Positions 1-7,919 of a DNA stretch of 64,000 bases are shown here, piece after piece (position 1 is the stretch's first letter; each line of letters starts with the position of its first letter). The stretch comes from Hahella sp050299855. Lineage in GTDB: Bacteria > Pseudomonadota > Gammaproteobacteria > Pseudomonadales > Oleiphilaceae. The position numbers and the translations under genes are program-made. The DNA is taken from positions 61,564 to 125,563 of the forward strand of contig JBNKWQ010000010.1 in NCBI GenBank assembly GCA_050299855.1, given 5' to 3'. The notes below the pieces were generated by a model that did not search any database, was not told the origin of the DNA, and was given only the letters and a program-made list of their open reading frames with translations.

Positions 1-1
1 T

Positions 2-235
2 AACCTGGGGCAGGCATACATTATTGACTCATTTATGGTGGTGGTCTTCGGCGGAGTGGGCAATTTGGTAGGTACTTTTGTCGGGGCGATGTCCCTGGGT
101 ATTGCGAACAAGCTGATGGAGCCATTTGCCGGAGCCGTGCTCGCTAAAATTCTTGTGCTGGTATTTATCATCCTGTTTATCCAGAAATACCCAAGAGGCC
201 TGTTTGCACTCAAAGGCCGGGCGGCTGAGGAGTAA
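2..235 (+). CDS. urtB: Urea ABC transporter permease UrtB, C-terminal end (partial)
   Basis: Only the last 77 residues are in the window; the gene enters from the left with no start codon here. The visible part is a very hydrophobic segment with the glycine-rich FGGVGNLVG stretch, typical of LivH/UrtB-type branched-chain amino-acid and urea permeases, followed by a last membrane helix and a short charged tail. It would form one half of the inner-membrane channel of the ATP-driven urea importer together with UrtC. The stop codon overlaps the urtC start by one base (TAATG), which indicates translational coupling in a urt operon. The assignment to UrtB rather than another LivH-type permease rests mainly on the neighbours. 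Confidence 0.9.
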   Translation, partial: NLGQAYIIDSFMVVVFGGVGNLVGTFVGAMSLGIANKLMEPFAGAVLAKILVLVFIILFIQKYPRGLFALKGRAAEE

Positions 236-1503
236 TGGTTATGAAACTAGGTCCCCTGACTCAATCCATCATGAATGACCGCGTTGGTCGTTATCTGCTC
301 ACTACGCTGCTGATCATCGGTATCCTTGTGCCTCTGCTTAACCTGACGTTTCCTGAAGGTTCGGCACTGCATGTTTCCACTTATACCTTAACCTTGCTGG
401 GCAAGTACCTGTGCTATGCGCTACTGGCGCTGGCAGTGGATCTCATCTGGGGATACTGCGGTATCCTCAGCCTTGGTCACGGTGCATTCTTTGCCCTTGG
501 TGGGTATGCAATGGGCATGTATCTCATGCGTCAGATTGGCGAGCGCGGTGTATATGGCAACCCGGTATTGCCGGATTTCATGGTATTTCTGAACTGGCAG
601 GAACTGCCCTGGTACTGGTTTGGTTTCGATCATTTTTTCTTTGCTATGGTTATGGTAGGGCTGGTGCCTGGAATTCTGGCATTTGTTTTTGGCTGGCTGG
701 CTTTCCGTTCCCGTGTTACCGGCGTGTATCTCTCGATCATCACCCAGGCGCTGACTTATGCGCTGATGTTGGCGTTTTTCCGCAATGATATGGGCTTTGG
801 CGGCAACAACGGCCTCACTGATTTCAAGGACATTCTTGGCTTTAACCTGCAGGCCGATTCCACCCGCGCAGTATTGTTTGTATGTTCCGTACTGGCCCTG
901 ATGCTGGCATACGTTCTTTGTCGTTATATTGTTCAGTCAAAACTTGGGCGAGTTTTGGTGTCGGTGCGTGATGCTGAAGCCAGAACCCGCTTTCTTGGCT
1001 ACCGGGTCGATAAGTTCAAGCTATTTGTTTTTGTCATATCTGCCGTGCTTTCCGGAATTGCCGGCGCCCTCTATGTACCTCAGGTGGGAATTATCAATCC
1101 TGGTGAGTTTTCTCCTATTAACTCCATTGAAATTATCATTTGGGTTGCAGTCGGAGGGCGCGGCACCCTTTACGGAGCTATTATCGGTGCGGTTTTGGTG
1201 AACTATGCCAAGTCCTATTTTACGGCCGCTGTTCCGGAGTTATGGTTATTCTTCCTGGGGGCCTTGTTTGTGGTCTCGACACTTTATCTGCCTAAGGGCG
1301 TGGTCGGCCTGGTGGAAACTCTTCTTGCAAAGAGACTGTCTTCTACCTCTACAGTGGGCAGCGAAAGCCGCGAAGATCCTGATCTGCATGTCGGTCATGG
1401 AGGATCAGGTCCGGGCTCTGATCCAGACCCCGCTTCAGACAATGCCAAGCCATTACCAACTTCGGCTAAGCACACAAGTGATGTTGAGCTCTCAACCAAC
1501 TAG
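235..1503 (+). CDS. urtC: Urea ABC transporter permease UrtC
   Basis: A 422-residue LivM/UrtC-type inner-membrane permease with about eight to ten hydrophobic helices. It would pair with UrtB to form the urea channel driven by UrtD and UrtE. The family pattern is clear in the GYCGILSLGHGAFFALGGY region (about residues 76-94) and in the later VGGRGTLYGAIIGA loop (about 302-315) that contacts the ATPases. The start overlaps the urtB stop; a second ATG two codons later is an alternative. After the last helix, from about residue 365, there is a hydrophilic tail of roughly 55 residues rich in Ser, Asp, Gly and Pro that is not part of the membrane domain and looks disordered. Confidence 0.93.
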   Translation: MVMKLGPLTQSIMNDRVGRYLLTTLLIIGILVPLLNLTFPEGSALHVSTYTLTLLGKYLCYALLALAVDLIWGYCGILSLGHGAFFALGGYAMGMYLMRQIGERGVYGNPVLPDFMVFLNWQELPWYWFGFDHFFFAMVMVGLVPGILAFVFGWLAFRSRVTGVYLSIITQALTYALMLAFFRNDMGFGGNNGLTDFKDILGFNLQADSTRAVLFVCSVLALMLAYVLCRYIVQSKLGRVLVSVRDAEARTRFLGYRVDKFKLFVFVISAVLSGIAGALYVPQVGIINPGEFSPINSIEIIIWVAVGGRGTLYGAIIGAVLVNYAKSYFTAAVPELWLFFLGALFVVSTLYLPKGVVGLVETLLAKRLSSTSTVGSESREDPDLHVGHGGSGPGSDPDPASDNAKPLPTSAKHTSDVELSTN

Positions 1504-1526
1504 GATTCAGGATAAGGCGATCTTAT

Positions 1527-2285
1527 ATGCAACCCAAACACATACCCAATGCCTCAATTCTTTATCTCAACGGGGTTTCTGTAAGTTTCGACGGATTCAA
1601 AGCGTTGAACAGCCTTTCTCTGGATCTACGCCCAGGCGAGCTTCGCGCCATCATTGGACCGAATGGCGCTGGTAAAACGACTATGATGGACGTTATCACC
1701 GGTAAAACACGTCCGGATGAGGGCGAGATAATATTCAATAGTTCCATGGATCTAACTCAATACGACGAAGCGGCAATTGCCAACTTGGGTATCGGCCGCA
1801 AATTCCAGAAGCCGACTGTTATCGAGTCTTTAACCGTTTTTGAAAATCTGGAACTGGCACTTGCTGGAGGCCGCTCGGTGTTGGCTTCCCTGTTTCATAA
1901 ACTCCAGGGCAAACAGCGGGAGCGGATAGACGAAATCCTGCAATTGGTAGATCTCACCGGTCGTTCTGGTGAAGAAGCAGGTGCTTTATCGCATGGTCAA
2001 AAGCAGTGGCTGGAGATCGGAATGCTGTTGATTCAGGAGCCTGAGCTTCTGCTGATCGATGAACCCGCTGCGGGAATGACGGATATTGAGACGGAAAAAA
2101 CCGCTGAACTGTTCAAGGAAGTTTCCAAAAAGCACTCTCTGGTCGTGGTGGAGCATGACATGGATTTTGTGCGCGCACTGGAGTGTAAGGTAACCGTGTT
2201 GCATGAAGGCCGGGTGCTGGCTGAGGGATCATTGGATCAGGTGCAGAAAAACGAACAAGTCATCGAAGTATATTTGGGGCGCTGA
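1527..2285 (+). CDS. urtD: Urea ABC transporter ATP-binding protein UrtD
   Basis: One of the two ATPases that power urea import. It is 252 residues long, normal for LivG/UrtD. Walker A is GPNGAGKT (residues 44-51), the ABC signature is LSHGQ (154-158) and Walker B is LLLIDEP (174-180); an H-loop histidine follows in VVVEHDMDFV. The AAGMTDIET stretch after Walker B is typical of the UrtD/LivG group. It sits 23 bases after urtC and two bases before the urtE start, so the operon order urtB-C-D-E is intact here. Confidence 0.95.
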   Translation: MQPKHIPNASILYLNGVSVSFDGFKALNSLSLDLRPGELRAIIGPNGAGKTTMMDVITGKTRPDEGEIIFNSSMDLTQYDEAAIANLGIGRKFQKPTVIESLTVFENLELALAGGRSVLASLFHKLQGKQRERIDEILQLVDLTGRSGEEAGALSHGQKQWLEIGMLLIQEPELLLIDEPAAGMTDIETEKTAELFKEVSKKHSLVVVEHDMDFVRALECKVTVLHEGRVLAEGSLDQVQKNEQVIEVYLGR

Positions 2286-2286
2286 G

Positions 2287-2982
2287 ATGTTACGGGTAGA
2301 AAATGTAGATCTATATTACGGTGCCAGCCAGGCTCTTTATGACGTTAGTCTTGACGCTGCGCCGGGGCAAGTCACCTGTATTCTTGGGCGAAATGGGGTG
2401 GGTAAGACGTCGCTGCTTAGGGCTCTTTCCGGTCATCAGGGCATTAAATCCGGAGTCATAACCTGGGATGGACAGGCCATTACAAAAATGAGCCCGCATG
2501 ATCGGGCCCGGTTGGGGATAGCCTATGTGCCTCAGGGACGGGAAATCTTTTCCCAGCTGTCTGTATACGAAAACCTGAAAACGGGCTTTGCTGCGATCCC
2601 TCGTAGTCAACGCACTATACCCGAAGAAATATTTACCTTGTTTCCGGTACTGAAAGATATGCTGAAACGCCGGGGAGGGGACTTGTCCGGCGGACAACAG
2701 CAGCAGCTGGCCATAGCCCGGGCTTTGGTTACACGGCCAAAATTGTTGATGCTTGATGAGCCTACAGAAGGAATTCAACCTTCCATTATTAAGGACATCC
2801 AGAATGTTATAGCCAAATTGCGTGATCGTGGCGAGATGGCGATTGTTCTGGTTGAGCAGTACCTGGATTTTGCCTACGAATTAGCAGATTCCTACTTGGT
2901 GATGGACCGTGGCAGCGTAGTTCTAAGCGGAACCGGGGAGTCCATGGATAAAGAAGAAGTTCGTGGTCATATGACCGTATAG
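2287..2982 (+). CDS. urtE: Urea ABC transporter ATP-binding protein UrtE
   Basis: Second ATPase of the urea importer, 231 residues. Walker A is GRNGVGKT (34-41), signature LSGGQ (133-137) and Walker B LMLDEP (154-159). The EPTEGIQPSII stretch is characteristic of LivF/UrtE. The reading frame is open further upstream to 2203, but that extension overlaps urtD; the ATG at 2287, one base after the urtD stop, gives the normal family N-terminus MLRVENVDLYYG. The gene ends the operon and is followed by a rho-independent terminator. Confidence 0.95.
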   Translation: MLRVENVDLYYGASQALYDVSLDAAPGQVTCILGRNGVGKTSLLRALSGHQGIKSGVITWDGQAITKMSPHDRARLGIAYVPQGREIFSQLSVYENLKTGFAAIPRSQRTIPEEIFTLFPVLKDMLKRRGGDLSGGQQQQLAIARALVTRPKLLMLDEPTEGIQPSIIKDIQNVIAKLRDRGEMAIVLVEQYLDFAYELADSYLVMDRGSVVLSGTGESMDKEEVRGHMTV

Positions 2983-3003
2983 CTTTTATGCGGCTGTGTA
3001 GAG

Positions 3004-3028
3004 AAAAAGGCACTGAGGTGCCTTTTTT
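3004..3028 (+). terminator. Rho-independent terminator of the urt operon
   Basis: A perfect stem of A-rich AAGGCAC and GTGCCTT arms with a TGAG loop, ending in a run of T, starts 22 bases after the urtE stop. The A-rich 5' side means it could also act on minus-strand transcripts coming from the sulfurtransferase gene. Confidence 0.9.
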
Positions 3029-3070
3029 ATTGGGGTCTTTTAGTCATTTATGAAATTGCTCTTGGGTCTG

Positions 3071-4006
3071 TTAACCCTCACCGGTAGCAATGGGACGAGC
3101 AGGGTTGGTGATCCACTCACTCCAGGAACCCGGATATAACAATGGCATGGGGTATCCGGCCAACTGCATGGCAAAGAGGTTGTGGCAGGCAGTGACACCC
3201 GAACCACAGTAGTGAACAATTTTTTGATCTGTTAACAGGTTATTCCCACCGGTCGCCGTCTCGGTATCCGAAATGTCCGAACTTTCCAAACTAGCTGAAC
3301 TACCCAATGATCTGCTCAGCGAGTTCTGAAACTGGTTCAGCAGTGTTTCACTGGATTTGAACCTGCCGGTATCAGACAAGTTGATTTGGAAGGGGTGACA
3401 AAGGGCCTTGGGGATATGACCCGCGACTGGGTCGATGGGCTCAACCTCTCCCAGGAATCTGGGTAGTGCACGTGCATCTACCAGCACCAGACCCGAATCG
3501 TTATATCTACCGTTATTTTCACAGGCTTGCATAATATCGTCAGCCGTTACCACCATCTCAGGGTTCGGTGAGACCGAGTATTGGCTTTGAACAGGATTCG
3601 GAATGTCCTTCGATACGGCTAACCCGGCCTGTGCCCAGGCATTCCAGCCGCCATTGAGTATGTGGACATTATGGTGGCCCACCCATTTCAATAACCACCA
3701 AAGGCGCGCCGCGTAAACACCACCTGCATCGTCATAGGCAATAACCTGATGACGGGGCGTAAGCCCCCAGGACTCTAACCGAGTCTGGAAAACGGTAACT
3801 TCCGGTAAGGGATGTCTTCCGGTTTTGCCCGGAATAACCGCTGCGGACAGATCCTTATTCAGATCCGCATAAATAGCACCTGGAATATGGCTTTCTAAAT
3901 ACAGTTGCCTGCCTTTTTCAACCTGATCCAGGTAGAAACGGCAGTCGAGAATCAGGATGTCTGGCTGATTGAGCAGAGAGATGAGTTTGTCGGTTCCGAT
4001 AAGCAT
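3071..4006 (-). CDS. sseA: 3-mercaptopyruvate sulfurtransferase (rhodanese family)
   Basis: A 311-residue two-domain rhodanese. Such enzymes move sulfur from 3-mercaptopyruvate (or thiosulfate) to a thiol acceptor in the cytoplasm. The N-terminal inactive domain carries LDCRFYL and the C-terminal domain carries the active loop CGSGVT (267-272), whose Cys267 would hold the persulfide; the Gly-Ser-Gly-Val-Thr form points to mercaptopyruvate rather than thiosulfate as donor. There is an unusual Ser/Thr-rich stretch at about residues 224-262, just before the active-site strand, that looks like an insertion. It is a single gene with its own promoter region upstream; no signal peptide is seen. Confidence 0.88.
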   Translation of the reverse strand: MLIGTDKLISLLNQPDILILDCRFYLDQVEKGRQLYLESHIPGAIYADLNKDLSAAVIPGKTGRHPLPEVTVFQTRLESWGLTPRHQVIAYDDAGGVYAARLWWLLKWVGHHNVHILNGGWNAWAQAGLAVSKDIPNPVQSQYSVSPNPEMVVTADDIMQACENNGRYNDSGLVLVDARALPRFLGEVEPIDPVAGHIPKALCHPFQINLSDTGRFKSSETLLNQFQNSLSRSLGSSASLESSDISDTETATGGNNLLTDQKIVHYCGSGVTACHNLFAMQLAGYPMPLLYPGSWSEWITNPARPIATGEG

Positions 4007-4376
4007 GTCGTGCTCTTTCCAAAAGTTGAAGTGGTCGTATGAAATCTTTACTAATCAAGGGGGTATGTCACGTTTCATGGTGCTTTATTGATGGTATTCA
4101 CAGCCTTTTAAACCATTGCAGGTTATTCTGCTGGCCCAATTGGACAGGATAGCGCAATGACCCAGGATCCCATAGTTTGATATACGCGTCGTTATCAAAG
4201 CTCGGCAAACCGTGGCCAGAAATCTGAAGCCGACGCAGCTTAAGCCATTAGATTTGCCCAAGGCGTGCAAGCAAGAACCGGGCACTATTCCATATACCCT
4301 GCCGAATTTCGGCATTTCGAAGCGGTAAGCCAGATTAGCTATTGATCAACTGGCTAACCTGGTTTTTAGGCATATC
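4007..4376. other. Intergenic stretch between two minus-strand units
   Basis: About 370 bases separate the start of the sulfurtransferase gene from the end of the ABC importer operon. It must hold the sulfurtransferase promoter and the end of the importer transcript. One imperfect hairpin is visible at 4330-4362 (arms CCAG-A-TTAGC and GCTAA-C-CTGG) followed by five T on the plus strand. A 76-codon open frame on the minus strand (4085-4315) has no recognisable domain, and I do not call it a gene. Confidence 0.5.
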
Positions 4377-5171
4377 CTATCCTAGCAATAGTGCGTCATC
4401 CGCCAGTGCCTCTCCCCTTTTGCGTTCAAACAGGTCGAGCAGGTCAGCAACGCTGGTTGAGGCCCGTTCAGGACCATCAATGTCAAAGATGATCTGGCCT
4501 TCATGCAACATCAGGGTGCGATGACCGTAGGAAAGGGCTTGTTGCATGCTATGCGTAACCATCATGACAGTAAGCTGGTCTGCTTCTACAATTTCAGCGG
4601 TTAATTTCAGCACGTAATTTGCTGTCTTGGGATCCAGAGCCGCAGTGTGTTCGTCCAGGAGCAGAATCTCAATCGGTCGCAGCGTGGCCATCAACAAACT
4701 TAGTGCCTGGCGCTGTCCTCCAGACAATAATCCAATTTTATCCTGCAGGCGATTCTCAAGGCCAAGTCCTAAACTGGCAACCAGTTCCTTCAATTGTGCT
4801 ACCTTGCCGGCCTTCAGCGCAGGCCGCAAGCCTCTCCGCAGGCCCCTGGATAAGCCAAGAGCAAGATTTTCTTCCAGGGTGAGCGTTTCGCAAGTGCCCA
4901 TTTTAGGGTCCTGGAACACCCGGGCAACGGACACAGCACGCTTGTGGGTTGGCCAGCGGGTAACATCATCTTTGCCGATGATTATTTTTCCCGACTCCGG
5001 TGTAATCTCGCCGGCAATGGCGTTGAGCAATGTGCTTTTACCCGCGCCGTTGCTACCAATAACTGTCACAAACTGTCCCTGGGGAATTTCCATGTTAATG
5101 CCGCGCAGGGCATGGACTTCAAGGGGGGTTGCTCGACCGAAGCAGACATGTAGGTCCTGAACCTGAATCAT
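4377..5171 (-). CDS. ABC importer ATP-binding protein (TrpXYZ-type system)
   Basis: A 264-residue ABC ATPase. Walker A is GSNGAGKS (39-46), signature LSGGQ (149-153) and Walker B ILLLDEH (169-175); a histidine in place of the usual proline after the Walker B glutamate is typical of this importer group. It is the third gene of a minus-strand operon (binding protein, permease, ATPase), and its start overlaps the permease stop by four bases. Related systems have been linked to tryptophan or other small aromatic or amino-acid substrates in Gram-positive bacteria, but nothing in this sequence fixes the substrate. Confidence 0.85.
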   Translation of the reverse strand: MIQVQDLHVCFGRATPLEVHALRGINMEIPQGQFVTVIGSNGAGKSTLLNAIAGEITPESGKIIIGKDDVTRWPTHKRAVSVARVFQDPKMGTCETLTLEENLALGLSRGLRRGLRPALKAGKVAQLKELVASLGLGLENRLQDKIGLLSGGQRQALSLLMATLRPIEILLLDEHTAALDPKTANYVLKLTAEIVEADQLTVMMVTHSMQQALSYGHRTLMLHEGQIIFDIDGPERASTSVADLLDLFERKRGEALADDALLLG

Positions 5172-6076
5172 TTCGCGCCTCCCACTTTGCGGAAAATGGA
5201 GCGTTTGGCACCTGGCAATACAATGGCGATGGCCACCAGTGCCGCAGTGATCAGATTAAGATCCTGTGCCTGTAAACCAAGAAAATCTGCATTCAGTGCC
5301 GCTGCAATTGCCAGCCGGTAGAGAATTGATCCAAGAATACAGCCTAGCAATGCCCAGATAATGGTTTTAGGCGGTAGTACTGCTTCCCCACCTATAACTG
5401 ATGCCAGACCCACTACTATGACTCCCACGCCCATGGTCACATCAGCCGCACCTTGCGACTGAGCAAACATGGAACCTGCCAGAGCGACCAATCCATTGGA
5501 AAGCGCCATACCAAGCATAATCATGGCACCGGTATTGATGCCCTGTGCCCGCGCCATATTTTTATTGGCTCCAGCGGCCCGCATGGCAAGACCGGTTTCA
5601 GAGTTTAGAAACAAGTACATAAGGGTTACCACTACCAGCACTACGACTGAAAAAGCCAGTGGTGTGGAGTAGTAGTAAGCCAGCCCCAGGTTTTCAAATG
5701 GTGTGAGAGTGGTCTGTTCGCCAAGAAGTGCAATATTCGGCTTGCCCATGATGCGGAGGTTTATCGAATAAAGGGCAATCATGGTCAGTATGGATGCAAG
5801 AAGATGAAGAATTTTCAGCTTTACGTTCATCCAGGCCGTTAACCAGCCAGCAGCGCAACCTGCCAGAACGGCAGCAAATGTTGCTAACCAGGAATTAACA
5901 CCACTAACAATCATGGTGGCCGAAACTGCGGCACCAAGTGGAAAACTTCCGTCGACCGTGAGGTCTGGAAAATCCAATACCCGGAAGGAAATAAATACAC
6001 CAAATGCGACCAAGGCAAAGATTAGCCCGGTTTCAATGGCACCCAGAAAGGCAATTTGGCTCAAAACTTCCTCCAA
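5168..6076 (-). CDS. ABC importer permease (TrpXYZ-type system)
   Basis: A 302-residue inner-membrane permease with about eight or nine hydrophobic helices, of the BPD_transp_2 class (LivH-like fold). The N-terminal FRVLDFPDLTVDGSFPLGAA stretch (about residues 31-50) is a strong family mark of permeases paired with ABC_sub_bind (PF04392) proteins. It lies between the binding-protein gene (117-base gap) and the ATPase gene (four-base overlap) and would form the channel, probably as a homodimer because only one permease gene is present. Confidence 0.87.
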   Translation of the reverse strand: MEEVLSQIAFLGAIETGLIFALVAFGVFISFRVLDFPDLTVDGSFPLGAAVSATMIVSGVNSWLATFAAVLAGCAAGWLTAWMNVKLKILHLLASILTMIALYSINLRIMGKPNIALLGEQTTLTPFENLGLAYYYSTPLAFSVVVLVVVTLMYLFLNSETGLAMRAAGANKNMARAQGINTGAMIMLGMALSNGLVALAGSMFAQSQGAADVTMGVGVIVVGLASVIGGEAVLPPKTIIWALLGCILGSILYRLAIAAALNADFLGLQAQDLNLITAALVAIAIVLPGAKRSIFRKVGGAK

Positions 6077-6162
6077 ATGCAGGCTTGGAAATCAGTGCAG
6101 GAAAGATGGCAGGATAATAGAGAGTACTGAACCCTAGAGATTATCCTGGGGACTAGTCAGGA

Positions 6163-6180
6163 ACGGAGGCTGCCCTCCGT
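6163..6180 (-). other. Intercistronic hairpin between binding-protein and permease genes
   Basis: Arms ACGGAGG and CCTCCGT with a four-base loop lie just after the binding-protein stop on the minus strand. No T run follows, so it is more likely an mRNA-stabilising or partial-termination hairpin that lets the binding protein be made in excess, as is common for ABC importers. That role is inferred from position. Confidence 0.5.
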
Positions 6181-6192
6181 CCCGATTCAATA

Positions 6193-7152
6193 TCAGCTCT
6201 TTACGATCTCTTTGGCTTCGGCTAACAGCTCATCAGAGAAGTTAACTCCCATGCGCTTGGCTGCCTCCGGATTCAGGTGTAGTTCCAGCTTTTCTACCTG
6301 TCCGACCGGAATATCTGCCGGTGCTTTTCCAGACAGAATTTCGGCGACCATGGCCCCGGTTTGGCGGCCTACATCATAGTAATTGAATCCGTAAGCGGCG
6401 ATAGCCCCTCGCTTGACAGTATCTGTATCAGCCGCGATAACCGGAATCTTATTTTGTTCGCCGACTTTGATGACCGCTTCCGCGGCGGAGATAACGGTGT
6501 TATCTGTCAGCAGGTAGATGGCGTCGACTTTACCGATAAGGGATTTTGTGGCGTTCAGAATTTCAGAACTTTTAGTGGCCGCAGCTTCATGCAGGGTTAC
6601 ACCCTCAGGAAGTTCTGATTTTAAGCGTTCAACCAGTGACACTGAATTGGCTTCACCAGGGTTGTAAATGGTGCCGATACGCTTGGTATTAGGAAGAATT
6701 TTTTGGATTAATTCCATATGCTTGGCCAGAGGCAGCATATCTGTCGTGCCGGTCACCATGCCGCCCGGGTGTGCCAGTGAGCTCACCAGTTTAGCACCAA
6801 CGGGATCGGTTACGGCGGAAAATACAATAGGTGTATTGCGCGCGGCAGCCGCTGCGGTAATGGCCGAAGGTGTGGCTATGGCAACGATGACGTCCGGTTC
6901 AGCGCCGGCAAACTTCTTGGCGATCTGGCTGGCGGTAGTGGGATTACCCTGTGCACTCTCATACATCCACTTCAGATTCTTACCGACGGTATAGCCACTC
7001 TCCGCCAGTTGATCCTGGACTCCCTGGCGGCATGCGTCAAGAGCAGGGTGCTCGACGATCTGAGTGATGGCTACGAACTTGTCTTCTGCCTGAACAGCAT
7101 GTCCAACCAAGCTCAACGCCAGTAAGCTGGCGGTAAAAACGCGTTTAATCAT
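6193..7152 (-). CDS. Periplasmic substrate-binding protein (ABC_sub_bind, PF04392 type)
   Basis: A 319-residue exported protein and first gene of the importer operon. The N-terminus is a classic signal peptide, with two basic residues, a hydrophobic core and a VQA-ED cleavage site at about residue 22. The mature part has the type-I periplasmic-binding fold pattern of this family: FVAITQIVEHPALDA near the start, then IVFSAVTDPVGAKLV and ATKSLIGKVDAIYLLTDN later. It would catch the ligand in the periplasm and hand it to the permease. The ligand is unknown; TrpX-like proteins are the closest named relatives I recognise. Confidence 0.88.
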   Translation of the reverse strand: MIKRVFTASLLALSLVGHAVQAEDKFVAITQIVEHPALDACRQGVQDQLAESGYTVGKNLKWMYESAQGNPTTASQIAKKFAGAEPDVIVAIATPSAITAAAAARNTPIVFSAVTDPVGAKLVSSLAHPGGMVTGTTDMLPLAKHMELIQKILPNTKRIGTIYNPGEANSVSLVERLKSELPEGVTLHEAAATKSSEILNATKSLIGKVDAIYLLTDNTVISAAEAVIKVGEQNKIPVIAADTDTVKRGAIAAYGFNYYDVGRQTGAMVAEILSGKAPADIPVGQVEKLELHLNPEAAKRMGVNFSDELLAEAKEIVKS

Positions 7153-7258
7153 TTGTCTTCCTCATATTTTAATTATTTGCCCACGTTCAGGGCTGTTTTG
7201 CTTGGAGGCAGGTTACCCGGAAATAGCTTATCCGTAATTCTGATTCAGTGGTGCCACG

Positions 7259-7678
7259 CTATCCGGAGTTGGTTGTTGAGTCTGTAGGGTCTGTAACTTT
7301 GGTGATGCAATGTCCGGCATTTAAATACAGCTGTCTTCTGGCAAAGCCCTGCAGTCCTATAAACAATGTGTAGCCGAAACCTATCAAAAACAGGAGCGCT
7401 ATGATGAGCAGAGAAACATTTTTGGTCAAGTTGGCATCAATACCGAACTGGATTATGGTGACAAACGCTGAAAGCTGCTCAATAAATAAGTAAGCGGTAA
7501 CGACGCCACCAACGACGCTGGTCAGAACCTGGCTGAAGATAATCATGGCTGCTGGTATCTTGGCTTGGTGCTGGCAGTTGCTGCAAATAAAAGTTTCGCT
7601 TAATTCGGTTTCATGCTCATCCAGAACTACTGGTCTCAGAACGCCTTGTCTGCATTTGGGGCAGCAGTATTTAGACAT
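7259..7678 (-). CDS. Small zinc-ribbon membrane protein of unknown function
   Basis: A 139-residue protein that I do not recognise as a named family. It starts with a four-cysteine zinc-ribbon pattern, CPKC at about residues 6-9 and CSNC at about 32-35, followed by two hydrophobic helices (about 44-66 and 87-110) and a short polar tail. Both ends would face the cytoplasm if the ribbon is inside. It stands alone between the importer operon and the divergent ligase gene. Cys spacing and length suggest a real gene rather than a chance frame. Confidence 0.72.
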   Translation of the reverse strand: MSKYCCPKCRQGVLRPVVLDEHETELSETFICSNCQHQAKIPAAMIIFSQVLTSVVGGVVTAYLFIEQLSAFVTIIQFGIDANLTKNVSLLIIALLFLIGFGYTLFIGLQGFARRQLYLNAGHCITKVTDPTDSTTNSG

Positions 7679-7919
7679 TGAAAAGCCCCCGGCCTGTCGT
7701 TGTTATAAGTATTATTCTTCCAGCATTATAACCATGCTGGAGGCAATATCTATTTTTACAGCCAAAAGTCCCGTAAGACTTGGCAGAGCAATGAATTAGG
7801 GCTATTTTGTCAGCTCTGATTTGCGAAGTACGCACTGACGATTGCGGCCTAAAAAGATAAAATCTTCACACCGAAACATATAAAAATCATAACTCCAAAT
7901 AAGAAGGTAAGGACAGACG

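Noticed and set aside
4085..4315. A 76-codon open frame on the minus strand in an intergenic stretch
   Set aside because: No ribosome site, no domain or biased composition, and it lies in a region that must hold a promoter.
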